A DNA stretch of 64,000 nt from Macrococcoides animalis (lineage in GTDB: Bacteria; Bacillota; Bacilli; Staphylococcales; Staphylococcaceae), in the NCBI RefSeq assembly GCF_047425875.1, contig NZ_CP179727.1:2170001-2234000 (forward strand), in the 5' to 3' direction. The notes beneath the pieces are model-generated. The model did not search any database. It was given only the letters and a program-made list of their open reading frames with translations, and was not told the DNA's origin. Every line of letters starts with the position of its first letter. The first letter of the stretch is position 1. The position numbers were made by a program, and so were the translations under genes. Shown here piece after piece: positions 17,681 to 27,411 of this stretch.

Positions 17681-18577
17681 ATGCTACTAGGATCACATGT
17701 ATCAATGAGCGGGAAGAAGATGTTGTTAGCAGCGGCAGAAGAAGCTGCGAGTTACAACGCTTCTACCTTTATGATTTACACTGGTGCACCTCAAAATACA
17801 CGACGCAAGCCGATTGAAGATTTAAATATTGAAGCAGGGCTTTCATATATGAAAGAGAATAACTTATCAAATATCGTCGTACATGCACCTTATATAATAA
17901 ATATTGCTAATACAATAAAGCCTGAAGTATTTGAATTAGGAGTAGAATTTTTACAAAAAGAAATTGAACGTACCGAAGCAATTGGTGCACGAGATATCGT
18001 GCTTCATCCAGGTGCTCATGTAGGTGCAGGAGAAGAAGCAGGAATTAAGAAAATTATCGAAGGTTTGAACGAAGTATTAACAAATAATAATAACGTACGT
18101 ATCGCACTTGAAACAATGGCGGGTAAAGGTTCTGAATGTGGTAAATCTTTTGAAGAGATTGCAGAAATCATTTCAGGGGTTAAGAATAATGAACGTTTAT
18201 CAGTTTGTTTTGATACTTGTCATGTCCATGATGCAGGTTATGATATTGTTAATGATTTAGATGGTGTATTGGAAGAATTCGATAATATTGTTGGGCTTGA
18301 TCGTATTAAAGTTGTGCATGTCAATGATTCTAAAAATATTCAAGGTGCACGTAAAGACCGTCATGAAAATTTTGGATTTGGTAATATTGGCTTTGATGGA
18401 TTAACGAAAGTCGTTTACCATGATGTATTTAAAGACATCCCGAAAATATTAGAAACACCATATGTTCAAGTTGGTGAAGATAAAAAAAATAAAAAGCCTC
18501 CATATAAATTTGAAATTGAAATGATTAAAAATAATCAGTTTGATTCTAATTTATTAGAAAAAATTATCAATCAATAA
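17681..18577 (+). CDS. nfo: Endonuclease IV
   Basis: 298 residues, a TIM-barrel AP endonuclease using three zinc ions. Family motifs visible: VLHPGAHVGAG, ALETMAGKGSE, CFDTCHVHDAGYD and HVNDSKN. It cleaves 5' to abasic sites in base excision repair. It is probably co-transcribed with cshB and ends at a terminator. Confidence 0.96.
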   Translation: MLLGSHVSMSGKKMLLAAAEEAASYNASTFMIYTGAPQNTRRKPIEDLNIEAGLSYMKENNLSNIVVHAPYIINIANTIKPEVFELGVEFLQKEIERTEAIGARDIVLHPGAHVGAGEEAGIKKIIEGLNEVLTNNNNVRIALETMAGKGSECGKSFEEIAEIISGVKNNERLSVCFDTCHVHDAGYDIVNDLDGVLEEFDNIVGLDRIKVVHVNDSKNIQGARKDRHENFGFGNIGFDGLTKVVYHDVFKDIPKILETPYVQVGEDKKNKKPPYKFEIEMIKNNQFDSNLLEKIINQ

Positions 18578-18581
18578 AATT

Positions 18582-18620
18582 AAAAAACAGGGATTAATCA
18601 TCGATTAATGCTTGTTTTTT
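18582..18620 (+). terminator. Terminator after nfo
   Basis: Arms AAAAAACAGGGATTAATC and GATTAATGCTTGTTTTTT pair with two imperfections around a three-base loop. Confidence 0.75.
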
Positions 18621-18640
18621 ATCTCAAAGGAATGAATTAA

Positions 18641-19408
18641 TTGGAACCTATATTTGAAATTCGCCATGTAACCCATCGTTATCCAGATAAAGTTGCTTTA
18701 ACAGATATTAATATTAGTATATTTCCTGGTGACTTTCTCGCGATAGTCGGTCCAAATGGTTCAGGAAAATCAACGCTATTGAAGCTTATTTTAGGTATTT
18801 TAAAAGTGCAATCAGGCAGTATATTAATGAATGGTAAAGATATGAAACAATATAAAAAGTTAACTGGGATTGGTTATGTGTCACAAAAAGCAAATGCTAC
18901 TAGTGGTGGTTTTCCAGCTACTGTATTTGAAGTAGTTCGTAGCGGATTAATTCAAGTTAAACCTATTTTAAAAAAGTTTAATAAAGACGATAATGAAAAA
19001 GTTGAAGCAATATTACAGCGACTTCAAATCGACCATTTAAAAGATAAAAATATTTCTCAGTTATCTGGTGGTCAGCAACAACGTGTGTTTATTGCAAGAG
19101 CGTTAATTTCTAATCCTTCTGTTCTTGTACTAGATGAGCCTACAGTTGGCATAGACGCTAAACACGTTGCTCAATTTTATGAATTATTAGCACAGTTAAA
19201 AGCAGAAGGCATCACTATTTTACTTGTAACTCATGATATTGGAGTTGTAGTAGATACTGCTACTCAAGTGGCCTGTTTAAATCAACACTTACATTTTCAT
19301 GGAACTACACATCAATTTAAGTCATTAGACGAAGTTGAAATTTCTAAGATTTATGGTCATCCGGTACAGTTCGTAGATCATAATCACGATAGGAAGTGTT
19401 GTCAATGA
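18641..19408 (+). CDS. znuC: Zinc ABC transporter ATP-binding protein
   Basis: 255 residues. Walker A GPNGSGKST, signature LSGGQQQR, Walker B VLVLDEPT and switch His (VTHD). The C-terminal His/Cys-rich tail (HPVQFVDHNHDRKCCQ) suggests metal contact. It powers high-affinity zinc uptake with the permease that follows and an unlinked binding lipoprotein. It starts with TTG behind AAAGG. The metal assignment rests on the zur-like gene at the end of the operon. Confidence 0.9.
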   Translation: MEPIFEIRHVTHRYPDKVALTDINISIFPGDFLAIVGPNGSGKSTLLKLILGILKVQSGSILMNGKDMKQYKKLTGIGYVSQKANATSGGFPATVFEVVRSGLIQVKPILKKFNKDDNEKVEAILQRLQIDHLKDKNISQLSGGQQQRVFIARALISNPSVLVLDEPTVGIDAKHVAQFYELLAQLKAEGITILLVTHDIGVVVDTATQVACLNQHLHFHGTTHQFKSLDEVEISKIYGHPVQFVDHNHDRKCCQ

Positions 19409-20256
19409 ATTTAATAGAAGCATTATGGGAATTTGATTTTATTCGTTATTCATTTATTAGTGGAATGTTAATTGGAATAATAGCCCCATTAATAGGGACA
19501 TTCATTGTCGTTAGGAGACTTTCTCTCATTGCAGATGCGTTAAGCCATGTTACGCTAGGAGGCATTGCATTTGGAATGTTATTAACAAAAGTGTTAGCAT
19601 TTACAATTAATCCAATTTGGACAGGTATTTTATTCTCAGTTATTGGTTCGTTATTGATTGAGAAACTGAGATCGCTTTATAAACATTACCAGGAATTAGC
19701 AATACCGATTATTATGAGCTTTGGAATTGGTTTAAGTGTTATTTTTATTTCATTTGCTGATGGTTTTAACCAAGACTTATTTGGATATTTATTTGGTAGT
19801 ATTAGTGCAGTGACTTTGAATGATGTTTTTATCGTTCTTGCTATATTTTTACTTGTTATTATCTTCATTTTTGTATTATATAAAGAATTGTTTATTTTAT
19901 CATTTGATGAAGAGTATGCTTCAATCATTGGTGTCCCTCGATTTGTTCATATTTTATTTATGTTAATGGTTGCACTAGTAATATCAGCTTCAATGCGTGT
20001 TGTCGGTATACTACTTGTAAGTAGTTTAATTACTTTACCAGTTGCAAGTGCTATGCGTTTTTCTAAAGGTTATAAACAACTTATGTTTTGGAGTGTAATG
20101 ATTGGAGAATTTTCAGTAATTATTGGATTGATATCAGCATTTTATTTGGATATTTCACCAGGTGGTGTAATTGTTATGTTGCTAGTTTTTGTACTATTAT
20201 GTACCTTAGCAATGAGTCGATTTAAAGAAAAAGGGGGGATAACGGATGAATATTGA
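19405..20256 (+). CDS. znuB: Zinc ABC transporter permease
   Basis: 283 residues with seven to eight membrane segments, ABC-3 family. Family landmarks are RRLSLIADALSHVTLGGIAFG near the N-terminus and LLVSSLITLPVASAM towards the end. Its ATG overlaps the znuC stop (ATGA), and the ribosome site AGGAAG lies inside znuC, so the two are translationally coupled. Confidence 0.9.
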   Translation: MNLIEALWEFDFIRYSFISGMLIGIIAPLIGTFIVVRRLSLIADALSHVTLGGIAFGMLLTKVLAFTINPIWTGILFSVIGSLLIEKLRSLYKHYQELAIPIIMSFGIGLSVIFISFADGFNQDLFGYLFGSISAVTLNDVFIVLAIFLLVIIFIFVLYKELFILSFDEEYASIIGVPRFVHILFMLMVALVISASMRVVGILLVSSLITLPVASAMRFSKGYKQLMFWSVMIGEFSVIIGLISAFYLDISPGGVIVMLLVFVLLCTLAMSRFKEKGGITDEY

Positions 20257-20659
20257 TGATGCGATTAAAGTATTAAAAGATAATGGCCATAAATATACTG
20301 ATAAACGTCGTGACATGATAAAAATGTTATACGATTCTACAAAATATTTAAATGCCAAGCAAATGCAAGAAGTGTTGAATGATAAGTATCCAGGTATATC
20401 TTTTGATACCATATATAGAAATTTAAATTTATTTAATGATCTCGATATTATTGAAGTAACTGAACTGGATGGGGAAAAAAAGTTTAGGTTATCTTGTAGT
20501 ACGCAACATCATCATCACTTTATTTGTGAAAATTGTGGTGAAACACGTGTGGTAGAGTTTTGTCCGATTGAGGCATTTGAGAAAGAACTAAGTAGTGTCG
20601 AGATTCGTAGTCATAAAATAGAGTTATACGGATTATGTGAAACATGCAAAAAGGACTGA
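20246..20659 (+). CDS. zur: Fur-family zinc uptake regulator (Zur)
   Basis: 137 residues: winged-helix DNA-binding domain (1-85) and a dimerisation domain with two Cys-x2-Cys pairs (CENC near 95-98 and CETC near the end), the structural zinc site. A His-rich sensing region (QHHHHF) sits between. Position as third gene of a znuC-znuB operon, overlapping znuB by 11 bases, argues for Zur over Fur or PerR. I see no convincing Zur box before znuC, so autoregulation of this operon is not supported by the visible sequence. Confidence 0.87.
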   Translation: MNIDDAIKVLKDNGHKYTDKRRDMIKMLYDSTKYLNAKQMQEVLNDKYPGISFDTIYRNLNLFNDLDIIEVTELDGEKKFRLSCSTQHHHHFICENCGETRVVEFCPIEAFEKELSSVEIRSHKIELYGLCETCKKD

Positions 20660-20681
20660 GACAATTTGTCTCAGTCCTTTT
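20649..20681. terminator. Bidirectional terminator between zur and yqfW
   Basis: Perfect 15-bp stem AAAAGGACTGAGACA / TGTCTCAGTCCTTTT with a three-base loop. It overlaps the 3' ends of both converging genes. Confidence 0.9.
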
Positions 20682-21252
20682 AATATGGAAACTGGTGTTT
20701 AATTAATTGATTAAGCTCTAGCCATGTTTTTACACGTTTAACTCCTTCGGGAAGAGTGCTTTGATTATAAGGTGTATCAAATAAATATACTGGAATATTC
20801 AATGCTTCATGAATATCAATCGCATTATCTAATTTATCTTCAAAAAATGCATCGACTTGAAGTTGTTTTGCAGTTTCAATTTTTTTATGTGAACCTGTAA
20901 GTTCAATATGATGATACGGTACATTATGTTCTTTAAACCAATTAATCGTCAAAGTCTCTAAATACGTATGTCTAGCACTTATAAATATGAGATTATAATA
21001 ATTAGACCATTCTGTTAGTACAAGATCAGCATCTTTATGAACAGGAGAGAATTGATACATTTCATGTTCATATGCTTTAAACCATTGATAAATTTCAGAT
21101 TCAGGTATATTTAAAACCTTCGATAAATCGTACTCTGTAATATCTTCATATTTAAATTTTTCATTAAAGGATTTTTGTAAATAAGGTACTAACGCTGTTG
21201 GGCATGTTACTGTACCATCTATATCGATGCCCATTCTAAATTTTCTATTCAT
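20680..21252 (-). CDS. yqfW: HAD-family nucleotidase-like protein (YqfW)
   Basis: 190 residues. HAD motif I is DIDGT at residues 9-13 (GIDIDGTVTCP), motif II is the ISAR segment, and a late acidic pair (EDKLDN) is motif III/IV. It belongs to the 5'-nucleotidase C-like group; substrate unknown. The first 8 bases overlap the end of ispG, so it is translated with it. YqfW is found at the same locus in Bacillus. Confidence 0.85.
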   Translation of the reverse strand: MNRKFRMGIDIDGTVTCPTALVPYLQKSFNEKFKYEDITEYDLSKVLNIPESEIYQWFKAYEHEMYQFSPVHKDADLVLTEWSNYYNLIFISARHTYLETLTINWFKEHNVPYHHIELTGSHKKIETAKQLQVDAFFEDKLDNAIDIHEALNIPVYLFDTPYNQSTLPEGVKRVKTWLELNQLIKHQFPY

Positions 21253-22369
21253 TCACAACCTGCGCATTCGCTGCTTTTTCTTCAGCTTGTTTCTTAAAGT
21301 ATTCTTCAGCTAATTTATCAATTTCAAACTTAAGTTCATCTACCATAGTCTCTTCAGGTACTTTACGGACAGTTTTACCTTTCATAAACAGTAATCCTTC
21401 ACCACGTGCACCTGCGATACCGATATCAGCTTCACGTGCTTCTCCTGGACCGTTGACTGCACATCCTAATACTGCTACTTTCAATGGTGCTTTTATAGTA
21501 GAAATATATTCTTCAACTTCGTTAGCAATTGAAATTAAGTCAATTTCAATGCGACCACATGTTGGACAAGAAATTAATGTTGCAGCATTACTAGCTAAAC
21601 CGAATGATTTTAGTAATTCACGAGCTACTTTTATTTCCTCAACAGGATCTGCAGATAATGAGATACGTAATGTGTTACCGATACCTAAACTCATGATTGC
21701 TCCTAAACCTGCTGCTGATTTTACCGTACCAGCAAATAATGTTCCACTTTCAGTAATACCTAAATGTAATGGGTAATCAAAAGCTTTTGCCGCTTTTGTA
21801 TAAGCTTCAATTGCAAGGGATACGTCACTTGCTTTCATAGAAACGATGATATCATGGAAATCTAGGTCTTCTAAGATTTTTATATGATGTAAAGCACTTT
21901 CGACCATACCATCTGCAGTAGGATAACCATATTTTTTAATGATGTGTTTTTCAAGTGATCCAGCATTTACACCGATACGAATTGGAATTCCTTTCGCTTT
22001 ACATGCTTTTACAACTTCTTCTACTTTCTCACGTCGACCTATGTTACCTGGGTTAATACGGATTTTATCCGCGCCGCCTTCGATTGCCAGTAATGCTAAT
22101 TTATAATCAAAGTGGATATCAACTACTAGTGGAATATTGATTTGTTTTTTTATTTCTGCAATTGCCAATGCATCTTCTTCTTTAGGACATGCAACACGCA
22201 CGATTTGGCATCCAGCTTCTTCTAAACGCTTAATTTCTGCCACCGTAGCTTCAACATCATGTGTTTTTGTAGTTGTCATACTTTGAATAATCAGTTCATC
22301 ACTACCACCGATTGTTAAATCTCCAACTTTTACAGGACGTGTATTTCTTCTATGTGTAATTTCAGACAT
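21245..22369 (-). CDS. ispG: (E)-4-hydroxy-3-methylbut-2-enyl-diphosphate synthase (IspG/GcpE)
   Basis: 374 residues: TIM barrel followed by the iron-sulfur domain with cysteines in SCPTCGR and GCAVNGPGEA. It converts MEcPP to HMBPP, the step before IspH in the MEP pathway, using flavodoxin or ferredoxin electrons. AAAGGAG precedes the ATG. The Ala/Glu/Gln-rich tail (KKQAEEKAANAQVVNE) is an extension beyond the fold. S. aureus lacks this enzyme. Confidence 0.96.
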   Translation of the reverse strand: MSEITHRRNTRPVKVGDLTIGGSDELIIQSMTTTKTHDVEATVAEIKRLEEAGCQIVRVACPKEEDALAIAEIKKQINIPLVVDIHFDYKLALLAIEGGADKIRINPGNIGRREKVEEVVKACKAKGIPIRIGVNAGSLEKHIIKKYGYPTADGMVESALHHIKILEDLDFHDIIVSMKASDVSLAIEAYTKAAKAFDYPLHLGITESGTLFAGTVKSAAGLGAIMSLGIGNTLRISLSADPVEEIKVARELLKSFGLASNAATLISCPTCGRIEIDLISIANEVEEYISTIKAPLKVAVLGCAVNGPGEAREADIGIAGARGEGLLFMKGKTVRKVPEETMVDELKFEIDKLAEEYFKKQAEEKAANAQVVNE

Positions 22370-22459
22370 CTATAAAAACTCCTTTAGTTTATATGTGATT
22401 ATTGTCATAACATACTCATTATATAGAATTATGTATTTATTTTGTATTGTTTTGTTTAT

Positions 22460-23191
22460 TTATTGTGATTTCAATTTGTTTTTCGGTAACTTATTAATTG
22501 TGATAACAATTAATATTGCAATCAATGCCCAAGAGAAAACGATTAAGAAAGGTGCAATCGGATTTATTAAAAAACCTAAGAACAATATGATAGAAGGTAT
22601 GGTAATCAGGAAAGTATTAATTTTTAGCCAGTTCATAAAGCGTGATTTTTTATGGAGAACAATTGCCAATAGATGTGCAATCGTACTTAAAAAAATTATT
22701 TTAATAATTGTTGTAATGAATTGAATAAAGATAAGAAAACCAATAATTAAGCTTAAATAGAAGTAACTTGACGCTGTATAGGTTTTTAAAAATTTTATCA
22801 AAGACGCCTTATCTTCAAATACAGGCAAGTTCATGTAAGGTAAGAAAGTGGATTCATCGATTTGAATACCTTCTTTTTGAAAAGTCATGACATGCTGTTT
22901 TGGTATTTGATTTTCTTTTTTAAATTGAATCGTGTAAGAATCTACTTTTATTGATTTTTCTTCAGACAAAATCAGACGGTTATTATTTATTTGAAATGCT
23001 GGAATTTCATCTTGTTTTTTTTCTACCATTTGATTAGCAACTTGAATAATATTGTAATAATTCAAGCTGTTAGTAATAGAGAATAAAATTGCTATAAATA
23101 ATAAATGCATAAATATATATCTGAGTTTAATAGTTCTAAAGAGTGGATACTGTGTTGGATAAAATATTCTTTTTAAATGTTTAATGTACAA
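22460..23191 (-). CDS. DUF1189-like membrane protein (YqgB-like)
   Basis: 243 residues. One N-terminal membrane segment (about 26-44), an extracytoplasmic domain of about 90 residues, then four hydrophobic segments from about 145 to the end. Size, topology and position beside sodA match Bacillus YqgB. DUF1189 proteins have been linked to maltodextrin utilisation by name only (MalA/MdxE neighbours); no function is assigned here. The open frame on the opposite strand (22395-22724) is a composition artefact. Confidence 0.75.
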   Translation of the reverse strand: MYIKHLKRIFYPTQYPLFRTIKLRYIFMHLLFIAILFSITNSLNYYNIIQVANQMVEKKQDEIPAFQINNNRLILSEEKSIKVDSYTIQFKKENQIPKQHVMTFQKEGIQIDESTFLPYMNLPVFEDKASLIKFLKTYTASSYFYLSLIIGFLIFIQFITTIIKIIFLSTIAHLLAIVLHKKSRFMNWLKINTFLITIPSIILFLGFLINPIAPFLIVFSWALIAILIVITINKLPKNKLKSQ

Positions 23192-23269
23192 AAAAGGACC
23201 TCCTATATCTTAAAAATTTATAATATTTATTCTAACAAAAAAAATTGAAATGATATATAAGCAAAGTAG

Positions 23270-23299
23270 TTGAGAACGTTTTATTAAGTTTGCTATTAT
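23270..23299 (+). promoter_or_regulatory. Extended -10 promoter of sodA
   Basis: TTGAGA (23270-23275), an 18-base spacer and TGcTATTAT (23291-23299). A short leader then leads to GGAGG. Confidence 0.75.
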
Positions 23300-23334
23300 G
23301 AAAGTGTACTTAAACTTTAGGAGGATGATTAATT

Positions 23335-23934
23335 ATGGCTTTTGAACTACCACAATTACCTTATGCATATGATGCATTAGAACCACATGTTGATAAAGAA
23401 ACGATGGAAATCCATCATACTAAACATCACAACACTTACGTTACAAACTTAAATGCTGCAGTAGAAGGTACAGAATTTGCTGACCTATCTATCGAAGAAT
23501 TAATGACTAAAATTAACGAAGTGCCAGCTGATAAGAAAACAGCAGTAGTAAACAATGGTGGCGGACACTATAATCACTCTTTATTCTGGACATTATTAGC
23601 GCCTGGTAAAGAAGCTACAGGTGAAGTTGTTGATGCGATTAATGCTAAATTTGGTTCATTAGATGCATTTAAAGAAGAATTTGCAAAAGCTGCAACTACA
23701 CGATTTGGTTCTGGTTGGGCTTGGTTAGTTGTAAATAACGGTGAATTAGAAGTTGTTTCTACACCAAACCAAGAGAACCCATTAATGGAAGGTAAAACAC
23801 CTATCTTAGGATTAGACGTTTGGGAACATGCTTACTACTTAAATTATCAAAATAGACGTCCTGACTATATTTCAGCATTTTGGAACGTTGTAAATTGGGA
23901 AAAAGTAAACGAATTATATTCAGCTGCTAAATAA
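23335..23934 (+). CDS. sodA: Superoxide dismutase (Mn/Fe)
   Basis: 199 residues. Metal ligands are in the family positions: His in MEIHHTKHHNTYV, His in NHSLFW, Asp and His in DVWEHAYYLNYQNRRPDY. It dismutates superoxide in the cytoplasm. The GGGHYNHSLFW segment fits the Mn-preferring group, but metal choice cannot be settled by reading. Codon use is strongly biased, as in highly expressed genes. Single-gene unit with its own promoter and terminator. Confidence 0.97.
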   Translation: MAFELPQLPYAYDALEPHVDKETMEIHHTKHHNTYVTNLNAAVEGTEFADLSIEELMTKINEVPADKKTAVVNNGGGHYNHSLFWTLLAPGKEATGEVVDAINAKFGSLDAFKEEFAKAATTRFGSGWAWLVVNNGELEVVSTPNQENPLMEGKTPILGLDVWEHAYYLNYQNRRPDYISAFWNVVNWEKVNELYSAAK

Positions 23935-23950
23935 ATAATTCATTATTATC

Positions 23951-23977
23951 AAGAGACATTTCACTGAAATGTCTCTT
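23951..23977 (+). terminator. Terminator after sodA
   Basis: Stem AAGAGACATTTCA / GAAATGTCTCTT followed by a pyrimidine-rich T-run. Confidence 0.88.
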
Positions 23978-24064
23978 TCTTTTTGTTTTTCTGTTAAAAA
24001 TATAGAAAATATATGATATTTCATATATTATTAAAGGATAAATGTAAGTGATGGGGGATTTCCT

Positions 24065-26221
24065 TTGAAACGAGTTAAACAAGAATCAAATGAACTAAAG
24101 CAGAAACGTCTCACGAATCGCCGAATTGGTGTAATATTTATGGCGATAGTTTCATTATTAATTATCCTCGTCTTAAGATTAGGTTACTTGCAAATTGTTA
24201 AAGGTGAAGCCTATAAGAAAGCAGTTGATAATAATGAAAATATTGAAGTTAATGAATCTGTGCCAAGAGGTAGGATTTATGATCGTAATGGTAAACTTTT
24301 AGTAGATAATACGTCTAAAAAGGCCATTACATATACTCGAGATCGAATGACTAGCCGTAGTGATATGCTAGATACTGCAAAGAAGTTACATAAACTAATG
24401 TCGATGCCTACGAAGGCCTTAACTTTAAGAGATAAACAAGACTTCTTTATTATGACTCATAATGATGAAGTAAATAAATTAATGAAAAAAGAATTGCAGC
24501 TGTTTGAAACTGGTGAAATTTCTCAAGAAGAATATAATGAAACAGTTTATAATAAATTGACTGAAAAACATTTAAAATCTTTAACGAAAGATGAACTGGA
24601 AATTGCTGCAATCTATCGTGAAATGAGCAGTGGTAGCCAATTAAGTCCACAAATTATTAGAAATGATAACGTTTCAGAAAAAGAATATGCACTTGTCTCT
24701 CAAAATTTAAGCGAGTTACCAGGTGTAAACACAACAATGGATTGGGATAGAAAATATTTATATGGTAAAACTTTACGAACGATGTTTGGCAATGTATCAT
24801 CAAAAGAAGAAGGTTTGCCAAAAGAATTAGTTGACTATTATTTATCAAAAGGCTACTCAAGGAATGATAGGGTGGGTCAAAGTTACCTAGAGTTTCAATA
24901 TGAAAATGTTTTACGTGGCAAAAAGAAAAAAATGCGTTACTTAACTGATAAATCTGGAAAGATTATCAATTCGGAAGTAATATCTGAAGGTTCCCGTGGT
25001 AATGATTTAGTATTATCTATTGATATTGATTTACAATTAAAAGTTGAAAAACTAGTAAATAAACACATTCAAATATTACGTTCTATGAATGCACGTACTA
25101 TGGATAAAGTTCTAGTAGTCATTCAAGATCCAAATAATGGAGATGTTTTAGCTTTAGCGGGTAAACAAATTGATAAAAACGGTAATATCTCAGATTATCA
25201 TTATGGAACATTTACCTCACAGTATGCAGTAGGATCTACTGTAAAAGGTGCTACTATTTTAACGGGTTATAGTAACAATGCAATCAAGATTGGTGAAAAT
25301 ATGATTGACCAACCTTTAGTATTTAAAGGCGGCGTTGAAAAACGCTCTTACTTTAATCCGACAGGAAAAATTGAAATTAATGATAAGGAAGCATTAATGC
25401 ATTCTTCAAACGTATATATGTTTAAAACAGCACTTAAAATAGCTGGATTAAATTATTCAAACAATATGACTTTACCAGCAGACATAACTGAAGTTGGATT
25501 GAAATTGAGAAAAGGTTTGAATCAATTTGGCTTAGGTGTTAAAACAGGCATTGATTTACCCAATGAAGTCATTGGACAAACAGGAACTTTGAAAGATAAT
25601 CCAGGGAACTATCTAGATTTAGCAATCGGACAATATGATACATACACACCATTACAGCTATCACAATATGTATCTACTATTGCAAATAATGGGTATCGAA
25701 TTCAACCTCATTTAGTAAAAGAAGTACGAGGAGCATCTAAATCAGATAAAATTGGGCCTATTAAAGAAAGTATAAAAGGAAAAGTATTAAATCGCATCAA
25801 TAATTCTGAAGATGAAATTAATCAAGTAAAAGATGGTTTCGATTTAGCATTTAATAATGAACTGGGTACAGGTTATAAAAGTTTTGCTAATACTGTTGTT
25901 AAAAGTGCAGGAAAAACTGGTACAGCAGAAGTATATCAAGATGGCAAATCGCGTGTAAATTCAACATACATTGGTTATGCACCGATGAACAAACCGAAAA
26001 TGAGTTTTGCTATAATCTATACGAATCAACCAGTACCACCACCATGGTTGCCAGGTGGAGACTTAGGAAGAGATATTATTAATGAATATTTTAAGGAAGA
26101 AAAAGGAAAGACAGATAAACTAATTGAAACAGGTTCTTCGGGAGTCCAGGGGGCAATTTCAAATGCTACTGAATCTACTGAAACAATAAATGCATCACAA
26201 AACACTATATCAACTCCTTAA
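24065..26221 (+). CDS. Class B penicillin-binding protein (PBP2A/PBP3 type transpeptidase)
   Basis: 718 residues. Cytoplasmic basic tail, one membrane anchor (about 21-41), dimerisation domain, then a transpeptidase domain with Ser391-x-x-Lys394 (VGSTVKG), Ser447-Ser-Asn449 and Lys617-Thr-Gly619. The residue usually proline before GST is valine. A Ser/Thr-rich tail of about 40 residues ends the protein. It cross-links peptidoglycan during elongation or septation. Location after sodA matches Bacillus pbpA and S. aureus pbp3. TTG start behind GGGGGA. Confidence 0.92.
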   Translation: MKRVKQESNELKQKRLTNRRIGVIFMAIVSLLIILVLRLGYLQIVKGEAYKKAVDNNENIEVNESVPRGRIYDRNGKLLVDNTSKKAITYTRDRMTSRSDMLDTAKKLHKLMSMPTKALTLRDKQDFFIMTHNDEVNKLMKKELQLFETGEISQEEYNETVYNKLTEKHLKSLTKDELEIAAIYREMSSGSQLSPQIIRNDNVSEKEYALVSQNLSELPGVNTTMDWDRKYLYGKTLRTMFGNVSSKEEGLPKELVDYYLSKGYSRNDRVGQSYLEFQYENVLRGKKKKMRYLTDKSGKIINSEVISEGSRGNDLVLSIDIDLQLKVEKLVNKHIQILRSMNARTMDKVLVVIQDPNNGDVLALAGKQIDKNGNISDYHYGTFTSQYAVGSTVKGATILTGYSNNAIKIGENMIDQPLVFKGGVEKRSYFNPTGKIEINDKEALMHSSNVYMFKTALKIAGLNYSNNMTLPADITEVGLKLRKGLNQFGLGVKTGIDLPNEVIGQTGTLKDNPGNYLDLAIGQYDTYTPLQLSQYVSTIANNGYRIQPHLVKEVRGASKSDKIGPIKESIKGKVLNRINNSEDEINQVKDGFDLAFNNELGTGYKSFANTVVKSAGKTGTAEVYQDGKSRVNSTYIGYAPMNKPKMSFAIIYTNQPVPPPWLPGGDLGRDIINEYFKEEKGKTDKLIETGSSGVQGAISNATESTETINASQNTISTP

Positions 26222-26256
26222 GTAATTTATATCAAATGAATAAGATTTCTTGAGTA

Positions 26257-26288
26257 AAAGACAATGCTATCTAGTGTTGTCTTTTTTT
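26257..26288 (+). terminator. Terminator after the penicillin-binding protein gene
   Basis: Arms AAAGACAA and TTGTCTTT around a 12-base loop, then a run of T. Confidence 0.8.
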
Positions 26289-26289
26289 C

Positions 26290-26343
26290 TTTACATAATC
26301 TTTACAATACATTCATGTCAAATTAACAATAGTACACTATAGT
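26290..26343 (+). promoter_or_regulatory. PhoP-box array and promoter of the pst operon
   Basis: Hexamers repeat every 11 bases: TTTACA (26290), TTTACA (26301), TTCATG (26312) and TTAACA (26323). They match the PhoP consensus TT(A/T)ACA with 5-base gaps. A -10 TATAGT (26338-26343) follows, and there is no good -35. This is the architecture of phosphate-starvation promoters activated by PhoP~P. The array begins inside the T-run of the preceding terminator. Confidence 0.87.
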
Positions 26344-26400
26344 TAGAGATGTAATAAATAAATCAAATTATTCGTCTATTCAAATAGGAGGACTTTCAGA

Positions 26401-27372
26401 ATGAAAAAATGGCAATTAGTAGGATCAACAACTGTATTAGGTACTGCATTACTTTTAGGTGCATGTGGTGGAGCAGCAGAAAAGAAAGAAGACAAAGCTT
26501 CTGAAGATAAAGGTGCAGCAACTGAAACAGCATCAAAAGATATTAAAGGTGAAGTAAAAGGCGACGGTTCTACAACTGTAGCTCCAATCATTGAAAAAAT
26601 TAACGAAGAATTCAGCACTACATACCCAGACGTAACTGTTTCTGTTGGTACATCTGGTACTGGTGGAGGATTCGAGAAATTTATCGCTGGTGAAACTGAT
26701 TTCTCTAATGCTTCTCGTGATATCAAAGATGAAGAGAAAAAAGCTTTAGCTGACAAAAAAATCGAGTATACTGAATTTAAATTAGCAAACGATGGATTAA
26801 CTGTAGCTGTTAATAAAGATAATGACTTCGTAGAATACTTAACTTTTGAAGAATTAGCGAAAATTTACTCTGGTAAAGCTAAAACTTGGAAAGACGTTCG
26901 TGCTGACTTCCCGGCTGATGAAATCAAAGCTTTCTCTCCTGACCAATCTCATGGAACATATGACTTCTTCAGTGAAGAAGTATTAGAAGAGGCTGAAATC
27001 AAAGCAGAGAAAAATGCGGATACTAACGTAATTGTTAAATCAGTTCAAGATAATAAAAATGGTGTTGGCTTCTTCGGATATAACTTCTTCCAAGAAAACA
27101 AAGATAACTTAAAAGCTGTTAAGATCCAAAAAGAAGGTAAAGGTGAAGGTGTTGAAGCAACATCTGATACTGTTAAAGATGGTTCTTATCCATTAAGTCG
27201 TCCATTATTCATTTATGCTAAAAATGATTCAGTGAAAGAAAATGAAGCATTTAAAGAATTTATGAAATTTACAATCGAAAAATCTAAAGATGCAGCAACT
27301 GATTCTGGTTACGTTGCATTAGAAGATAAAGATTATGAAGAAGCATTAAAAACTTTAGACGGCATTAAATAA
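26401..27372 (+). CDS. pstS: Phosphate-binding lipoprotein PstS
   Basis: 323 residues. Lipoprotein signal with lipobox LLGAC (Cys22), an acidic/Lys linker (25-55), then the periplasmic-binding fold with phosphate-loop motifs GDGSTTVAP, SVGTSGTGGGF and NASRDI. It captures phosphate outside the membrane for PstCAB. It is first in the operon, under the PhoP boxes, and separated from pstC by a terminator that should keep PstS in excess. Confidence 0.96.
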   Translation: MKKWQLVGSTTVLGTALLLGACGGAAEKKEDKASEDKGAATETASKDIKGEVKGDGSTTVAPIIEKINEEFSTTYPDVTVSVGTSGTGGGFEKFIAGETDFSNASRDIKDEEKKALADKKIEYTEFKLANDGLTVAVNKDNDFVEYLTFEELAKIYSGKAKTWKDVRADFPADEIKAFSPDQSHGTYDFFSEEVLEEAEIKAEKNADTNVIVKSVQDNKNGVGFFGYNFFQENKDNLKAVKIQKEGKGEGVEATSDTVKDGSYPLSRPLFIYAKNDSVKENEAFKEFMKFTIEKSKDAATDSGYVALEDKDYEEALKTLDGIK

Positions 27373-27411
27373 TTATTAACTTAATAATTATTCAAATATG
27401 AAATATTTCTG

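Noticed and set aside
18578..18640. Zur box upstream of znuC
   Set aside because: The dyad ATTAATC/GATTAAT there belongs to the nfo terminator and does not match the Zur consensus.
22395..22724. Plus-strand open frame opposite the DUF1189-like gene
   Set aside because: It is a hydrophobic shadow of the minus-strand membrane protein with no ribosome site.
23271..23284. cre-like sequence over the sodA -35
   Set aside because: TGAGAACGTTTTAT has two mismatches at defined consensus positions; too weak.
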